The notes: generated by a model not told the origin, from the sequence alone. A stretch of DNA of 64,000 nt from JACCXG01 sp963836735 (GCA_963836735.1 CAWIKP010000025.1:1-64000), one strand, 5' to 3'. Positions 44,811 to 53,219 are shown, counted from the stretch's first letter. Program-made: numbers and translations.

Positions 44811-45716
44811 ATGAGCGAGGTCTTTAGCTCCGAAGGTGTGGCTTCCGGCTTTAGCCGGAAGGCTGCCGTCGGCGCCCAACTTCCGCCTGAAGGCGGAAGC
44901 CACGCAGGATTGGTCATGTCCAAGGACGGGACGACAATTGCCTACGACCGTTCGGGGAGCGGCCCCGCCTTGATTCTGATCGACGGCGCCCTCTGCAGCC
45001 GAGGGTTCGGTCCCTCCTCCAGGCTCGCGGCGCTGCTCGCGCGACACTTCACGGTCTACGCGTACGATCGCCGGGGGCGCGGGCAGAGCGGCGACAGGCA
45101 GCCGTACTCCCCCGCGCGCGAAGTCGACGACATCGAGACGCTGGTCGAGGCCGCCGGCGGATCGGCGTTTCTCCTCGGTCTCTCATCCGGAGCGGCGCTT
45201 GCCCTCGAGGCGGCAGCGTCCAGACCAGGAATCCGCAAAGTAGTGGCCTACGAGCCGCCATATGTCGACGACAACGGGCGAGCGGGCGGCGACGCTCATG
45301 AGGGTCAGCTCAAGCGTCTGCTGGCGACCGGAGACCGCGGCGGAGCGGTGAAGTACTTCATGAAAGACATGGTCGGCGCGCCCGCCGCGATCGTCCTGCT
45401 GATGCGCCTGATGCCGTGGATTTGGCGCAAGCTTCAGGCGGTCGCTCATACGCTTCCGTACGACGCCGCGGTGATGACCGAATTCAGGATCCCGCGGGCC
45501 CGGTTCGCGTCAATTCGCGTGCCGGTCCTCGTGATGAACGGCGCGAAGACCGATTCGCGATTGAAGGCCGCTGCCCGGGCGATCGCCGGCGTCGTGCCAG
45601 GTTCGCAACATCGCGAGCTCGCCGGCCAGACGCACAACGTGAAGCCTGACGTACTGACCCTCCCGGTCGTCGAGTTCTTGAGAGGGCCGGCGTTCACGCC
45701 GGCGATGCGGAGCTGA
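44811..45716 (+). CDS. Alpha/beta hydrolase with palindromic repeat inside coding region
   Basis: The 301-residue product has an alpha/beta-hydrolase fold beginning at SKDGTTIAYDRSGSGPALIL, with an oxyanion strand FTVYAYDRRGRGQSGD, nucleophile elbow LLGLSSGAALAL (G-L-S-S-G), VLVMNGAKTDSRL and a late QTHNVKPD. The start at ATG 44811 follows GGAGG by six bases, which places the 66-base palindromic element (44838-44903) inside the translated sequence as about 22 added residues; ATG 44916, after the element, has only a weak ribosome-binding site. No signal peptide is present, so it acts in the cytoplasm. It is followed four bases later by the YCII gene, likely one operon. Substrate unknown. Confidence 0.82.
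   Translation: MSEVFSSEGVASGFSRKAAVGAQLPPEGGSHAGLVMSKDGTTIAYDRSGSGPALILIDGALCSRGFGPSSRLAALLARHFTVYAYDRRGRGQSGDRQPYSPAREVDDIETLVEAAGGSAFLLGLSSGAALALEAAASRPGIRKVVAYEPPYVDDNGRAGGDAHEGQLKRLLATGDRGGAVKYFMKDMVGAPAAIVLLMRLMPWIWRKLQAVAHTLPYDAAVMTEFRIPRARFASIRVPVLVMNGAKTDSRLKAAARAIAGVVPGSQHRELAGQTHNVKPDVLTLPVVEFLRGPAFTPAMRS
44838..44903. repeat. Complete palindromic element, in-frame insertion (family 1)
   Basis: A 66-base element bounded by GTGGCTTCCG and CGGAAGCCAC (ten-base inverted ends) contains both stems, CTTCCGGCT-TT-AGCCGGAAG (44842-44861) and CTTCCGCC-TGAA-GGCGGAAG (44880-44899). Its length is a multiple of three and it lies in frame within the hydrolase gene. The order matches the 38800-38863 cluster. 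Confidence 0.85.
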
Positions 45717-45720
45717 TTCC

Positions 45721-46485
45721 GTGCGATTCATCATCATTCACAAGACCAACGCGCATTGGGAGACCGGCGCGAATCCTTCCCCCGAGCTGGTCGCCCGGGT
45801 GGGATCACTGCTCGGCGAGGTTGCGGCGGCCGGCGTGCTTCTGGCTGCGGAGGGCCTTCGTCCGAGCGTCGAAGGAGTCCGGCTCAAGTTTTCGGGTGGC
45901 GAGCGGCGCGTGATCGCTGGCCCGTTCGAAGCCGGCAACGAGCTGCCGGCCGGCTTCACTATCCTGCGAACCGGGTCGATCGCCGAAGCCATCGAGTGGG
46001 CGTCACGCCAGGCCAGGGCCCTGGGCGATCTCGAGATCGACATTCGCCCGGTCACCGAACCATGGGACATCGGATTGGGCACCAAGCCTGACGGCCATTC
46101 CACGCGTCGCTATATGGTGCTGAGAAAGGCTTCGGCCGCGACAGAGGCCGATGAGGCGCCGTCGCCCACTCAGCGAACGCAGCTGTCGCGACTCATCGAG
46201 GAGACCACGCGCACGGGCGCCCATATCGTTACGGAAGCTCTGCGTCCGAGCGCCAGGGGAAGGCGCTACAAGAACTCGCGCAACGGCATCAGCGTGTTCG
46301 ACGGACCGTTCGTCGAGACTACCGAGATGATCGGCGGTTACGTGGTCGTAGCGGCGCCGTCTCTCGCCGAAGCCGGTCGATGGGCGGAGCGATACATCGC
46401 CGCGGTTGAGGCCGGGGAGGTCGATGTTTTCGAATTGAAAGACAGCGTCGTTGGCGATGTGGTCACCGCCGCTGTGCTGTCCTGA
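45721..46485 (+). CDS. Tandem YCII-domain protein
   Basis: The 254-residue protein contains two YCII-related (dimeric alpha/beta barrel) domains: residues about 1-120 (MRFIIIHKTNAHWETGAN to DIRPVTEP) and about 125-240 (YMVLRKASAATEAD to SVVGDVV). Each holds the GPF-E element, AGPFEAGNELPAG and FDGPFVETTEMIGGY. Most YCII genes encode single domains, often next to ECF sigma factors in DNA-damage or stress operons; here the neighbour is a hydrolase. A tandem copy could form an intramolecular dimer. The start ATG follows the hydrolase stop by four bases, so they share a transcript. Activity is unknown, but the fold is clear. Confidence 0.85.
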   Translation: MRFIIIHKTNAHWETGANPSPELVARVGSLLGEVAAAGVLLAAEGLRPSVEGVRLKFSGGERRVIAGPFEAGNELPAGFTILRTGSIAEAIEWASRQARALGDLEIDIRPVTEPWDIGLGTKPDGHSTRRYMVLRKASAATEADEAPSPTQRTQLSRLIEETTRTGAHIVTEALRPSARGRRYKNSRNGISVFDGPFVETTEMIGGYVVVAAPSLAEAGRWAERYIAAVEAGEVDVFELKDSVVGDVVTAAVLS

Positions 46486-46524
46486 CCGGGACGACGCGAT
46501 CACCGTGGCGAATGTGATGTGCGA

Positions 46525-46548
46525 GCGACCGAGCGCCTGCTCGGTCGC
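46525..46548. terminator. Strong hairpin 1 between convergent genes
   Basis: GCGACCGAGC and GCTCGGTCGC form a perfect ten-base stem with a GCCT loop, between the stop of the YCII gene and the stop of the convergent hydrolase gene. There is no T-run, but the location suits a bidirectional transcription end. Confidence 0.55.
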
Positions 46549-46554
46549 GATCCG

Positions 46555-46579
46555 GAGCGGGGCTGCGAGAGCCCCGCTC
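46555..46579. terminator. Strong hairpin 2 between convergent genes
   Basis: GAGCGGGGCT and AGCCCCGCTC form a perfect ten-base stem around a GCGAG loop, six bases after the first hairpin and three bases before the stop of the convergent hydrolase. Two adjacent perfect stems at this convergent boundary make termination likely. Confidence 0.6.
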
Positions 46580-46582
46580 ACG

Positions 46583-47464
46583 CTACGTTCCGCTGAGGAA
46601 CGTCTTCATCACCTCGATGGTCTGCGCCTTGTTCTCGCGGCGGACGTTGTGTCCAGCTCCTTCGATGTGCACGATCTTTCCGCGCGGCAGCCGGCTGGCG
46701 ACGTCCTCGTTCTGCTTTCTGAGATCACCCTGCGCATCCGCCTTGAGAATCAACGTCGGCGCCGTGATCTTCGGGAACAGTTCGCCCACCGGCGGCAGGG
46801 CGGAGGGCACGTTCTGGACGGTGCCGGGATGGTGGCGCCGTTTGGAAGGCGCCCAGAACTCGCACTCGGAGCGTCCCCATTTCGGGGAGTTCTTCATGCA
46901 GCCGGCCACCAGATCCTCTTCGGTCGTGTTGTTGCGCGCGAGGATCGTCGTGCGGCGCTGCTCCGGCGTCTGCGTGGCCGCTCCTGCCGCGGGCGTGGCC
47001 GGGCGAACCAGTCCGGGATCTTCCAGAATCACGGCCCGCGCCACGTCCGGGTACTTCGCGGCGAAACGCGCCACCGACGAGCTGCCCATCGAATGCCCCA
47101 TCAGAATCGGCCGATCGAGCTTCAGCTCCTTGATCAGGCCCGCGAGGTCCTCGACTTGCACGTCGGGCGGATCGGACGGTGTCGGCGGATCGGACAGGCC
47201 GTGGCCCCTCGCGTCGAACATGACGATGTCGTACTGGTCCTGGAACTCGCGCGCGAGGTTCGTCCAGCACAGGCCGTCGTCCGACGATCCGTGTGCCATC
47301 ACCAGCGCCGGCTTGTTGCCGCCGGTGCGCCAGTAGTGGAGGCGGATGCCATTCGCGATGACGTAGCCGTCGGTCCAGCCGGCCGGCGGCTGCGGCCCGG
47401 CCGAGGAAGAGGCCGCGCACATCGCCAACATCACACCTGCGAGCAGCGAGTTTCGAAGCTTCAT
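46583..47464 (-). CDS. Secreted alpha/beta hydrolase
   Basis: The 293-residue protein has a cleavable signal peptide (LLAGVMLAMCAASSSAG) and a canonical hydrolase fold: VMAHGSSDDGLCW (oxyanion), MFDARGHGLSDPP, nucleophile elbow LMGHSMGSSSV (Ser in G-H-S-M-G), AVILEDPGLV and the catalytic His in EGAGHNVRREN, with the likely acid in ILKADAQGD. AGGAGGG upstream of ATG 47464 supports the start. It would act in the periplasm on a carboxylic ester, epoxide or lactone; substrate not determined. It stands alone, with two tandem hairpins at its 3' end. Confidence 0.88.
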   Translation of the reverse strand: MKLRNSLLAGVMLAMCAASSSAGPQPPAGWTDGYVIANGIRLHYWRTGGNKPALVMAHGSSDDGLCWTNLAREFQDQYDIVMFDARGHGLSDPPTPSDPPDVQVEDLAGLIKELKLDRPILMGHSMGSSSVARFAAKYPDVARAVILEDPGLVRPATPAAGAATQTPEQRRTTILARNNTTEEDLVAGCMKNSPKWGRSECEFWAPSKRRHHPGTVQNVPSALPPVGELFPKITAPTLILKADAQGDLRKQNEDVASRLPRGKIVHIEGAGHNVRRENKAQTIEVMKTFLSGT

Positions 47465-47821
47465 ACGATGTCTCCCTCCTGATGGTGCCGCTGAGCGCCT
47501 GCAAGGCGGCCAGCCCCAGGCCTGGTCCGCCCCGCGACGGCGGCCTACACGCTATCACCAATCCATACCTGCGACCGTCGCGTTACGAGTGCGGCGTGAA
47601 CCGGGCCGAGGGGTTCCGCCAGCCACGCGACTGGGAGTAGAATCCACCGCCAGGAGCTGCCGATGATTGTCCGCTGCCGGAGGACGGGTTCCGGAATTCG
47701 CTAGTTCGTCCGCCTCAACACGTCGATCGCGCCCCGGGGTCCGTTCCTTCTTCTCGCTGATTACCGCACCAATTTTCAACGGTGAAGGTGTGCGCTGACG
47801 CGCTCACGAGAGGAGACGACC
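47465..47821. other. Intergenic region upstream of rsgA
   Basis: These 357 bases separate the divergent secreted hydrolase and rsgA genes. No convincing coding frame was seen. A GAGAGGAG ribosome-binding site for rsgA lies at about 47808-47815. Both promoters must be here, but no motif could be fixed. Confidence 0.45.
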
Positions 47822-48898
47822 GTGCATGCACTGGACGCCCTGGGGTGGACTTCGTTTTTCGCGCAGCAGATGACCGACGGCGAGCGCGCCGCCTGGACGC
47901 CGGCGCGCGTGGTCTGGGAAGGACGCGGGCAGTATCGGATTTCCGGGGGTGACGGCGACTGGCCCGGCAGCCTGGCCGGCCGCCTGCGTCACGCTGCCGG
48001 GTCCCGGGCCGACCTGCCGGCGGTTGGCGACTGGGTTCTCGCCGCGGTGCGCCCGGCCGAGCGCGCCGCGACCATTCATCGCGTGCTGGCACGCCAGTCG
48101 TGTTTCACGCGCGCGGCGGCCGGCCGATCGACGGAGGTCCAGATCGTCGCGGCGAACATCGACACCGTGCTGATCGTGACGTCATGCAATCGCGACTGCA
48201 ATCTGCGGCGGATCGAGCGGTACCTCGCGCTCGCCTGGGAGAGCGGCGCGAAACCCATCGTCGTGCTGAACAAGGCAGACCTGTACGAGGCCGACCCCGA
48301 TCGTTGCTACGCCGACATTGCCGCGATCGTGCAGGGTGTGCCGGTGGCGATCACGAGCGCGGTCCGGGGCGACGGGCTCGCGGATCTGCGCGAGGTCGTC
48401 AGATCGAGCGGCACGACGGCGCTCCTGGGGTCATCCGGCGTGGGCAAGTCGACCCTGGTCAACGCGCTCACCGGCGACAGCCGTCAGGAGGTGCTGCCGG
48501 TCCGCGACAGTGACGATCGCGGCCGGCACAGCACCACCGCCCGTCAGCTGTTCTGCCTGCCGGGGGGCGGAGTGCTGATCGACACCCCCGGCATGCGCGA
48601 GCTGCAGCTCTGGGACGCAGAGGCCGGACTGGAACAAGCGTTCGCCGACGTCCAATCGCTGGCGGCCGCGTGCCGGTTCCGGGATTGCTCGCACGGGACC
48701 GAACCAGGCTGCGCGGTCGTAGCCGCGGTGGAACGCGGCGAGCTCGAGGCCGGGCGTCTCGACAGCTATCACCGGCTGCGGCGTGAGGATGCGTTCCTGC
48801 AGTCGCGGCACGACGAGCGGGCGCAGTCGGAACGAACGCGCATCGCCAGGCAGGGAGCCAAAGCCGCGAAACTGTTCTACAAGCTGCGGCGGCGATGA
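47822..48898 (+). CDS. rsgA: Ribosome small-subunit-dependent GTPase RsgA
   Basis: The 358-residue GTPase of 30S ribosome maturation shows the circularly permuted order typical of the family: OB-fold region (residues about 35-110, with AVGDWVLAAVRPAE), the G4 motif NKAD (about 150), then G1 LLGSSGVGKSTLVNAL (about 203), G3 DTPGMRELQLW, and a C-terminal zinc knuckle CRFRDCSHGTEPGC. It binds the 30S subunit late in assembly and promotes release of assembly factors. It starts at GTG 47822, with AGGAG upstream, and is the only clear housekeeping gene in the window. It is followed by the metalloprotease-like gene about 80 bases away. Confidence 0.97.
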   Translation: MHALDALGWTSFFAQQMTDGERAAWTPARVVWEGRGQYRISGGDGDWPGSLAGRLRHAAGSRADLPAVGDWVLAAVRPAERAATIHRVLARQSCFTRAAAGRSTEVQIVAANIDTVLIVTSCNRDCNLRRIERYLALAWESGAKPIVVLNKADLYEADPDRCYADIAAIVQGVPVAITSAVRGDGLADLREVVRSSGTTALLGSSGVGKSTLVNALTGDSRQEVLPVRDSDDRGRHSTTARQLFCLPGGGVLIDTPGMRELQLWDAEAGLEQAFADVQSLAAACRFRDCSHGTEPGCAVVAAVERGELEAGRLDSYHRLRREDAFLQSRHDERAQSERTRIARQGAKAAKLFYKLRRR

Positions 48899-48977
48899 AG
48901 CGCGCGGCCGGGAATGGTGTCGTCTTGGCTTGGCACCGCGCTACGATCGGTCCGGGTTGTACCGGACCCGAGCTGCC

Positions 48978-49739
48978 GTGCGTCACTACCGCCTCGCCTT
49001 CGTCGTCACCGCATGGGCTCTTGCGACGGCCTGCGGACATTCTCCCACCGCGCCCGGGGCGGGATCGCTCCCGTTGGTCAGCGAAACATCGACAACCCGC
49101 TACTACTACGAGCCGGGCGATACGGTTGATGTGCCGCGCCAGGAAGCCTTCAACGCCTGGGCGATCGAGCGACTGGGCATCGTGCCGGCGCAGAAGGTCG
49201 AATACCGCAAGTACCTGTCGCGCGAAGCGATGGGCCGCTACACGGGGAACGGCAACACCAACGGCTTCGCCGAACCCGGCAGCTGGCGGATTCACACCAT
49301 CTGGCCGTGGGACAACCACGAGGTGGTGCACGTCTATACCGCGGCGATCGGCCGACCGTCGGATTTCTTCAACGAAGGCATCGCCGTCTCGTTCCAGACC
49401 GATCCGGCAGGAGCGGATTTCACGGTTCGATTCAACGGACAACAGGTGCACGACGCTTGCCGGTCATACCTGCGGACCGGAACGCTGCCGCTGCCGCTGA
49501 GCGGATCGGTGACGACGTCAGGTTTTCGCGCCATCCAGGATTCGATCCTGAGCTACCGCATGGCTGGCTCATTCGTCCTCTACCTGACAGAGCGGTACGG
49601 ATTGCCTTCCGTACTCAGATTCCTGCAGGGCAACGGCCGCGACGAATCACTCAACGACATCAGGTCCCGCACCCAGGCCGTGTTCGGTGCGACGCTCGAA
49701 GCCATCGAAAGCGCCTGGCTGGCGATGCTCCGCGGATGA
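48978..49739 (+). CDS. Putative zinc-metallopeptidase lipoprotein
   Basis: The 253-residue product starts at GTG 48978 with a lipoprotein-type signal (AFVVTAWALATAC) whose Cys would be lipidated. The mature part contains HEVVH (His114, Glu115, His118) and FFNEGIAV 15 residues later (Glu133), the arrangement of gluzincin metallopeptidases of the peptidase MA group. A C-terminal helical tail with SYRMAGSFVLYLTERYG follows. It would be anchored to the outer or inner membrane, facing the periplasm. Activity is inferred from the zinc motif. Its stop overlaps the start of the next gene by four bases (ATGA), so the two are translationally coupled. Confidence 0.75.
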   Translation: MRHYRLAFVVTAWALATACGHSPTAPGAGSLPLVSETSTTRYYYEPGDTVDVPRQEAFNAWAIERLGIVPAQKVEYRKYLSREAMGRYTGNGNTNGFAEPGSWRIHTIWPWDNHEVVHVYTAAIGRPSDFFNEGIAVSFQTDPAGADFTVRFNGQQVHDACRSYLRTGTLPLPLSGSVTTSGFRAIQDSILSYRMAGSFVLYLTERYGLPSVLRFLQGNGRDESLNDIRSRTQAVFGATLEAIESAWLAMLRG

Positions 49740-50824
49740 AGAACGACGTGGCCTTGTCTCTCGTATCCTTCGTCGCGTCCGCCTTCGGGCGGCCGAGGCG
49801 CACGTTGCCGGTTTCCGATCACTGCGACGGCGAGCGCTTCTTCAATCCCTCCGGCCAACAGGCCCGCCCCATCGGCGACGTGATCACATGGCAGCGCACG
49901 CGCGAGAAATCGGCGTGGCCGGAGTACGTGCCGCTCACACCGTATCCGCCGCCGCCGCACGTCGCCCCGGGAGCGATCGCGGCCACGTTCATCGGCCACT
50001 CGACGTTTCTGCTGCGCACGACGAACGCGGTGATCCTCACCGACCCGATGTTCACAACCCATGCGGGGCCGTTCGGCCGCCTCGGCCCGCGCCGCGTGCG
50101 CCCGCCTGCGCTGCCGCTCGATTCCCTGCCGATTCCCGACATCGTCTTCGTCAGCCACAACCACTACGATCATCTGCAGCCCTCGTCGCTGCGCCGCTGT
50201 GCGCAGGGCGCCGAGCCGCAGTTCGTCACGGCGCTCGGGCTCGGGGCGTTTCTGCGGCGGATGACGCTGCAGAACGTGATCGAGCTGGACTGGTGGGACG
50301 CGGCGGACCTTGGCGACGGACGCACCGTCACCTGTGTGCCGGCGCAGCACTTCTCCGGACGCACGCCGTTCGATCGCAACCGGACGCTGTGGTGCGGGTT
50401 CGTGCTGCGCACCCCGACCGAGACGATCTACTTCGCGGGCGACTCCGGGTATGGCCCGCACTTCACGGAGATTCGCCGCCGCTGCCCTCCCATCGACCTC
50501 GCGCTGCTGCCGATCGGCGCCTACGAGCCGCGCTGGTTCATGCGCCCGGTGCACATGAATCCCGCGGAGGCCGTGCAGGCACACCTCGACATCGGCGCGC
50601 GCGTCAGCCTCGGCATGCACTTCGGCACGTTCCAGCTCACCGACGAGGCGATCGACGAGCCGCTCCTGGCTCTTGACCGCGCCCTCGATGAAAGAGGTAT
50701 TCCTGATCGAGGAATTCACCACGCTCGACTTCGGGGAGAGCGTCGTCATCCCGCCTGCCCGCGCCGGGCGCTCGCCTACTCTGACCGCCCGTTCCCGTCT
50801 TCGAGTGAGACCTCGATCTGGTAG
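49736..50824 (+). CDS. Metallo-beta-lactamase-fold hydrolase (NAPE-PLD/UlaG-like)
   Basis: The product of about 360 residues has the MBL zinc motif SHNHYDHLQP, an upstream FIGHSTFLLRT strand, PAQHFSGRTPFDRN, YFAGDSGYGPHFTEI and LGMHFGTFQLTDE with the later His. These resemble N-acyl-phosphatidylethanolamine phospholipase D and UlaG relatives, which cleave phosphodiesters or lactones. A frame change near 50690 is likely: another frame there continues as VFLIEEFTTLDFGESVVIP, a better C-terminus, so the last 40 residues of the long frame are doubtful and the gene may end earlier. It overlaps the preceding metallopeptidase gene by four bases. Confidence 0.8.
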   Translation: MKNDVALSLVSFVASAFGRPRRTLPVSDHCDGERFFNPSGQQARPIGDVITWQRTREKSAWPEYVPLTPYPPPPHVAPGAIAATFIGHSTFLLRTTNAVILTDPMFTTHAGPFGRLGPRRVRPPALPLDSLPIPDIVFVSHNHYDHLQPSSLRRCAQGAEPQFVTALGLGAFLRRMTLQNVIELDWWDAADLGDGRTVTCVPAQHFSGRTPFDRNRTLWCGFVLRTPTETIYFAGDSGYGPHFTEIRRRCPPIDLALLPIGAYEPRWFMRPVHMNPAEAVQAHLDIGARVSLGMHFGTFQLTDEAIDEPLLALDRALDERGIPDRGIHHARLRGERRHPACPRRALAYSDRPFPSSSETSIW

Positions 50825-51105
50825 GGATCGATGAAGAGGATGTCGCCAGCCCTGAGCGGGTGAGGGCAGCCGCCGGCAATCCGGTTGTTCCAGTCATTGA
50901 GGCACACGCCGTTCCGGCTCAAATCCTCGATGAAGAACCTGCCGTCCTGGAAGCTGATCACGGCGTGCCAGCGGGACACCTTGGCGTCTGGCAGCACCCA
51001 GGTGTTATCGGCAGCGCGGCCGATGCTGCCGCCATCTTCGGCGAACACCTGGCTGCCCGGTTCGGGAACCAGGGCCGGCGACAGGATTCGGAGAATGAGC
51101 CTCAC
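50776..51105 (-). CDS. FHA-domain protein
   Basis: The 109-residue protein is a single forkhead-associated domain: IGRAADNTWVLPDAKVSRWH with the G-R and S-x-x-H phosphothreonine-binding residues, and SRNGVCLND with the N-G binding turn. It has no kinase, membrane or secretion part. Such small FHA proteins bind Thr-phosphorylated partners of Ser/Thr kinases or secretion systems. No such kinase lies in the window. The 3' end overlaps the doubtful C-terminal end of the convergent MBL gene. Confidence 0.85.
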   Translation of the reverse strand: MRLILRILSPALVPEPGSQVFAEDGGSIGRAADNTWVLPDAKVSRWHAVISFQDGRFFIEDLSRNGVCLNDWNNRIAGGCPHPLRAGDILFIDPYQIEVSLEDGNGRSE

Positions 51106-51127
51106 GGCACACCGTGCGGCAGTCTAC

Positions 51128-51211
51128 ATGCAATCGCTAAGCGCTAGTCCCTAGTCCCGAGTCCCGAGTCATGCCCGGGCCCTCCTATGGACTAGCGCTG
51201 AGCGATTGCAT
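51128..51211. repeat. 23-bp inverted repeat at the 3' end of the LytTR gene
   Basis: Arms 51128-51150 and 51189-51211 pair over 23 bases with one mismatch around a 38-base loop that contains repeated AGTCCC units. The right arm includes the last codons and stop of the response-regulator gene. It may stop transcription into the FHA gene, or be an inverted copy of the gene end. Confidence 0.7.
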
Positions 51212-51969
51212 CGATGACGCTCGCGCGATAGGTGCGACTGACCTTCACCGTGGTGCCGTCGCTGAGCGTGAGCCGCTGATCGCCTGAGGCCAGCGGCTCG
51301 ATCTCGCGCACGTGCGCGATGTTGACGATCGCCGAGCGGTGCGCGCGGACGAACCCGTCGGGCTCCAGCGAATCGGCCAGCGCGCGCAGCGAGTCGCGGA
51401 CCAGAATCGTGCGACCGCGCGTGTGGATGCGCGCGCAGTAGTCCTCGGCTTCGATCCAGACGATGTCATCGTGCGGGATCACGAAGGTGCGGCCGCCGTC
51501 GCGAACCACGAGCTGGCTGCGCTCCGGCGCCATCGCCGACAGCAGATCCGACAGCCCTGCCGCCATCGAGGCAAACGAGCGCTCGCGCAGGCGCACGCGC
51601 GTCCGATCCAGCACGACTGCGAATCGTTCGTCCGAGAATGGCTTCAGCAGGTAGTCGAGCGCGTGCTGCTCGAACGCCTGCAGCGCGTAGCGGTCGAACG
51701 CGGTCACGAAGATCACCGCCGGCACGCTGCCGGAGTCGAGCCGCCGCAGGACCTCGAAGCCGTCCACCTCCGGCATCTGCACGTCGAGGAACAGCACGTC
51801 CGGGCGCTCGCCGCGGATCACCGTCGACGGCATCGGCGCCGTGGCTGCACTCGGCGACGACGGCGAAATCCGGCTCGCGCGCCAGCAGCACCCGCAGCGT
51901 CTGCCGCGCCAGCGGCTCGTCGTCCACGACGATCGTCCGCCACGGACCGGCGGGAAGCGCGTGGGTCAT
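51192..51969 (-). pseudogene. LytTR response regulator, one frameshift
   Basis: The regulator of about 258 residues begins MTHALPAGPWRTIVVDDEPL at 51969 and changes frame near 51840. The receiver carries the acidic pair in VVDDEP, the phospho-acceptor Asp in VLFLDVQMPEVDGFEVL, Thr in VTAFDRYALQAFE and Lys in LLKPFSDE. The C-terminal half is a LytTR DNA-binding domain (VIPHDDIVWIEAEDYC, FVRAHRSAIVNIAHVREI). It would be phosphorylated by the adjacent LytS-type kinase and bind direct repeats in target promoters, usually of genes for envelope or metabolite transport. The upstream kinase frame runs into this frame without a stop. Confidence 0.8.
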
Positions 51970-53073
51970 GACGCGGGTGTAGGGCAGCGTCACGGTCGCT
52001 CGTACGCCGCCGCCCTCCCGCGGTCCTACCGCGAGCGCCGCGGCATCGCCGAACTCGGCGCTCGAGGCGCGACGCCAGGTTCCGAAGGCCCGTGCCGGTC
52101 GAAGCCTGGAGCGTCCATCCGGGCGGCAGGCCGACGCCACTGTCCTCGACGTCGATCCGGGTGCACCCGTTGTCGCGCATCGCCCGCACCAAGAGCGACC
52201 CCTCGCGCACCCGCGGCGCGAGGCCATGACGCACCGCGTTCTCCACGAGCGGCTGCACGACGAGCAGCGGCACGCGGGCATCGGCGACGTCGGGCGCGAG
52301 ATCCACGGTGACGGCGAGCCGATCGGGAAACCGCGCGCGCTGAATCTCCAGATACCGCTCGACGATCTGCAGCTCCTCGTGCAGCGAGGCCGAGTGCCGA
52401 TCGCCGGCGTCGAGCACATGGCGCAGCAGCTCGCTGAGGCCGGCCATCAGGCGCACGACGCCCGCGGTGTCGCCCGGTCCGCGCCAGCGCCGCGATGCTG
52501 TGAAGGCTGTTGAAGAGGAAGTGCGGCTGCAGGTGCCCGCGCAGCGCCTGCAGCCGCGCGGCGGCGAGCTCGGCTTCCAGCCGCGCGGCCGCGAGCTGTC
52601 GATCCTGGTATCGCTCGTAGAGCGTCATCGCGGCGCCCGGTGCCGGCGATCGCCGTGTAGATCAGCAGCTGCGCATTCAACCGTCCGCGCAGCTGCATGA
52701 GAAAGCTCCCCCATGGCCCCGTCCGCTGAGTCCGCGAGCGCCGCGCTGAGCAGCACCATCACGAACGTGTGAATCACGGTCACGACGGCAAACACCGGCA
52801 GATGGGCCGCGAGCAGCCACGCCCAGCCGCCGAACCGCTCGGGCAGCCATTCGCGCGTGAGCTGCCACACGACGATCGTGAAGGGGATCCAGACCACGAA
52901 ATACGACGGTCTGCCAAATCACTGCTCCCCTGACGTTCATGCCTTCGCCGGGATTCTGCGAGGCCCACAGGATCTGCGCCGCGGACATCGCGGCCACGAA
53001 CAGCCAGAAGCTCGTGGCCGCGACCCACATCGCGCGATGGCTGAGGAGCGGCGGCGCGGCGGCGATCGGTCAT
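51970..53073 (-). pseudogene. LytS/AlgZ-type sensor histidine kinase, frameshifted
   Basis: Joined frames make a membrane kinase of about 365 residues: N-terminal helices (MWVAATSFWLFVAAMSAAQI; WIPFTIVVWQL; LPVFAVVTVIHTFVMVLL), then a cytoplasmic His_kinase domain with the phosphorylation site LQPHFLFNSLHSIAALA, and an ATPase domain with LLVVQPLVENAVRHGL (N box) and DSGVGLPPGW (G1). Four to five shifts are needed between 52960 and 52060. The kinase belongs to the family with five or six helices or fewer, paired with LytTR regulators. Its signal is unknown. At its 3' end the frame continues into the regulator with no stop. Confidence 0.8.
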
Positions 53074-53219
53074 GCCTGGACCAGCTTAGCGCACGCAGCC
53101 GCTGCCGGCGGCGGCCGCCGGTCGTCTGGCTGCGTCCGCGACGCGGCCGGCTGCAATCGGGTTGCGGCCGGAATCCCGGGGGCCTCAGGATGACCATGTC
53201 GTCAGCTGGAGGGTCCGAA

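Noticed and set aside
48978..49129. Alternative longer starts of the metallopeptidase gene inside rsgA
   Set aside because: They would add an Arg/Ser-rich leader from rsgA coding sequence and hide the lipoprotein signal; GTG 48978 gives a proper signal peptide.
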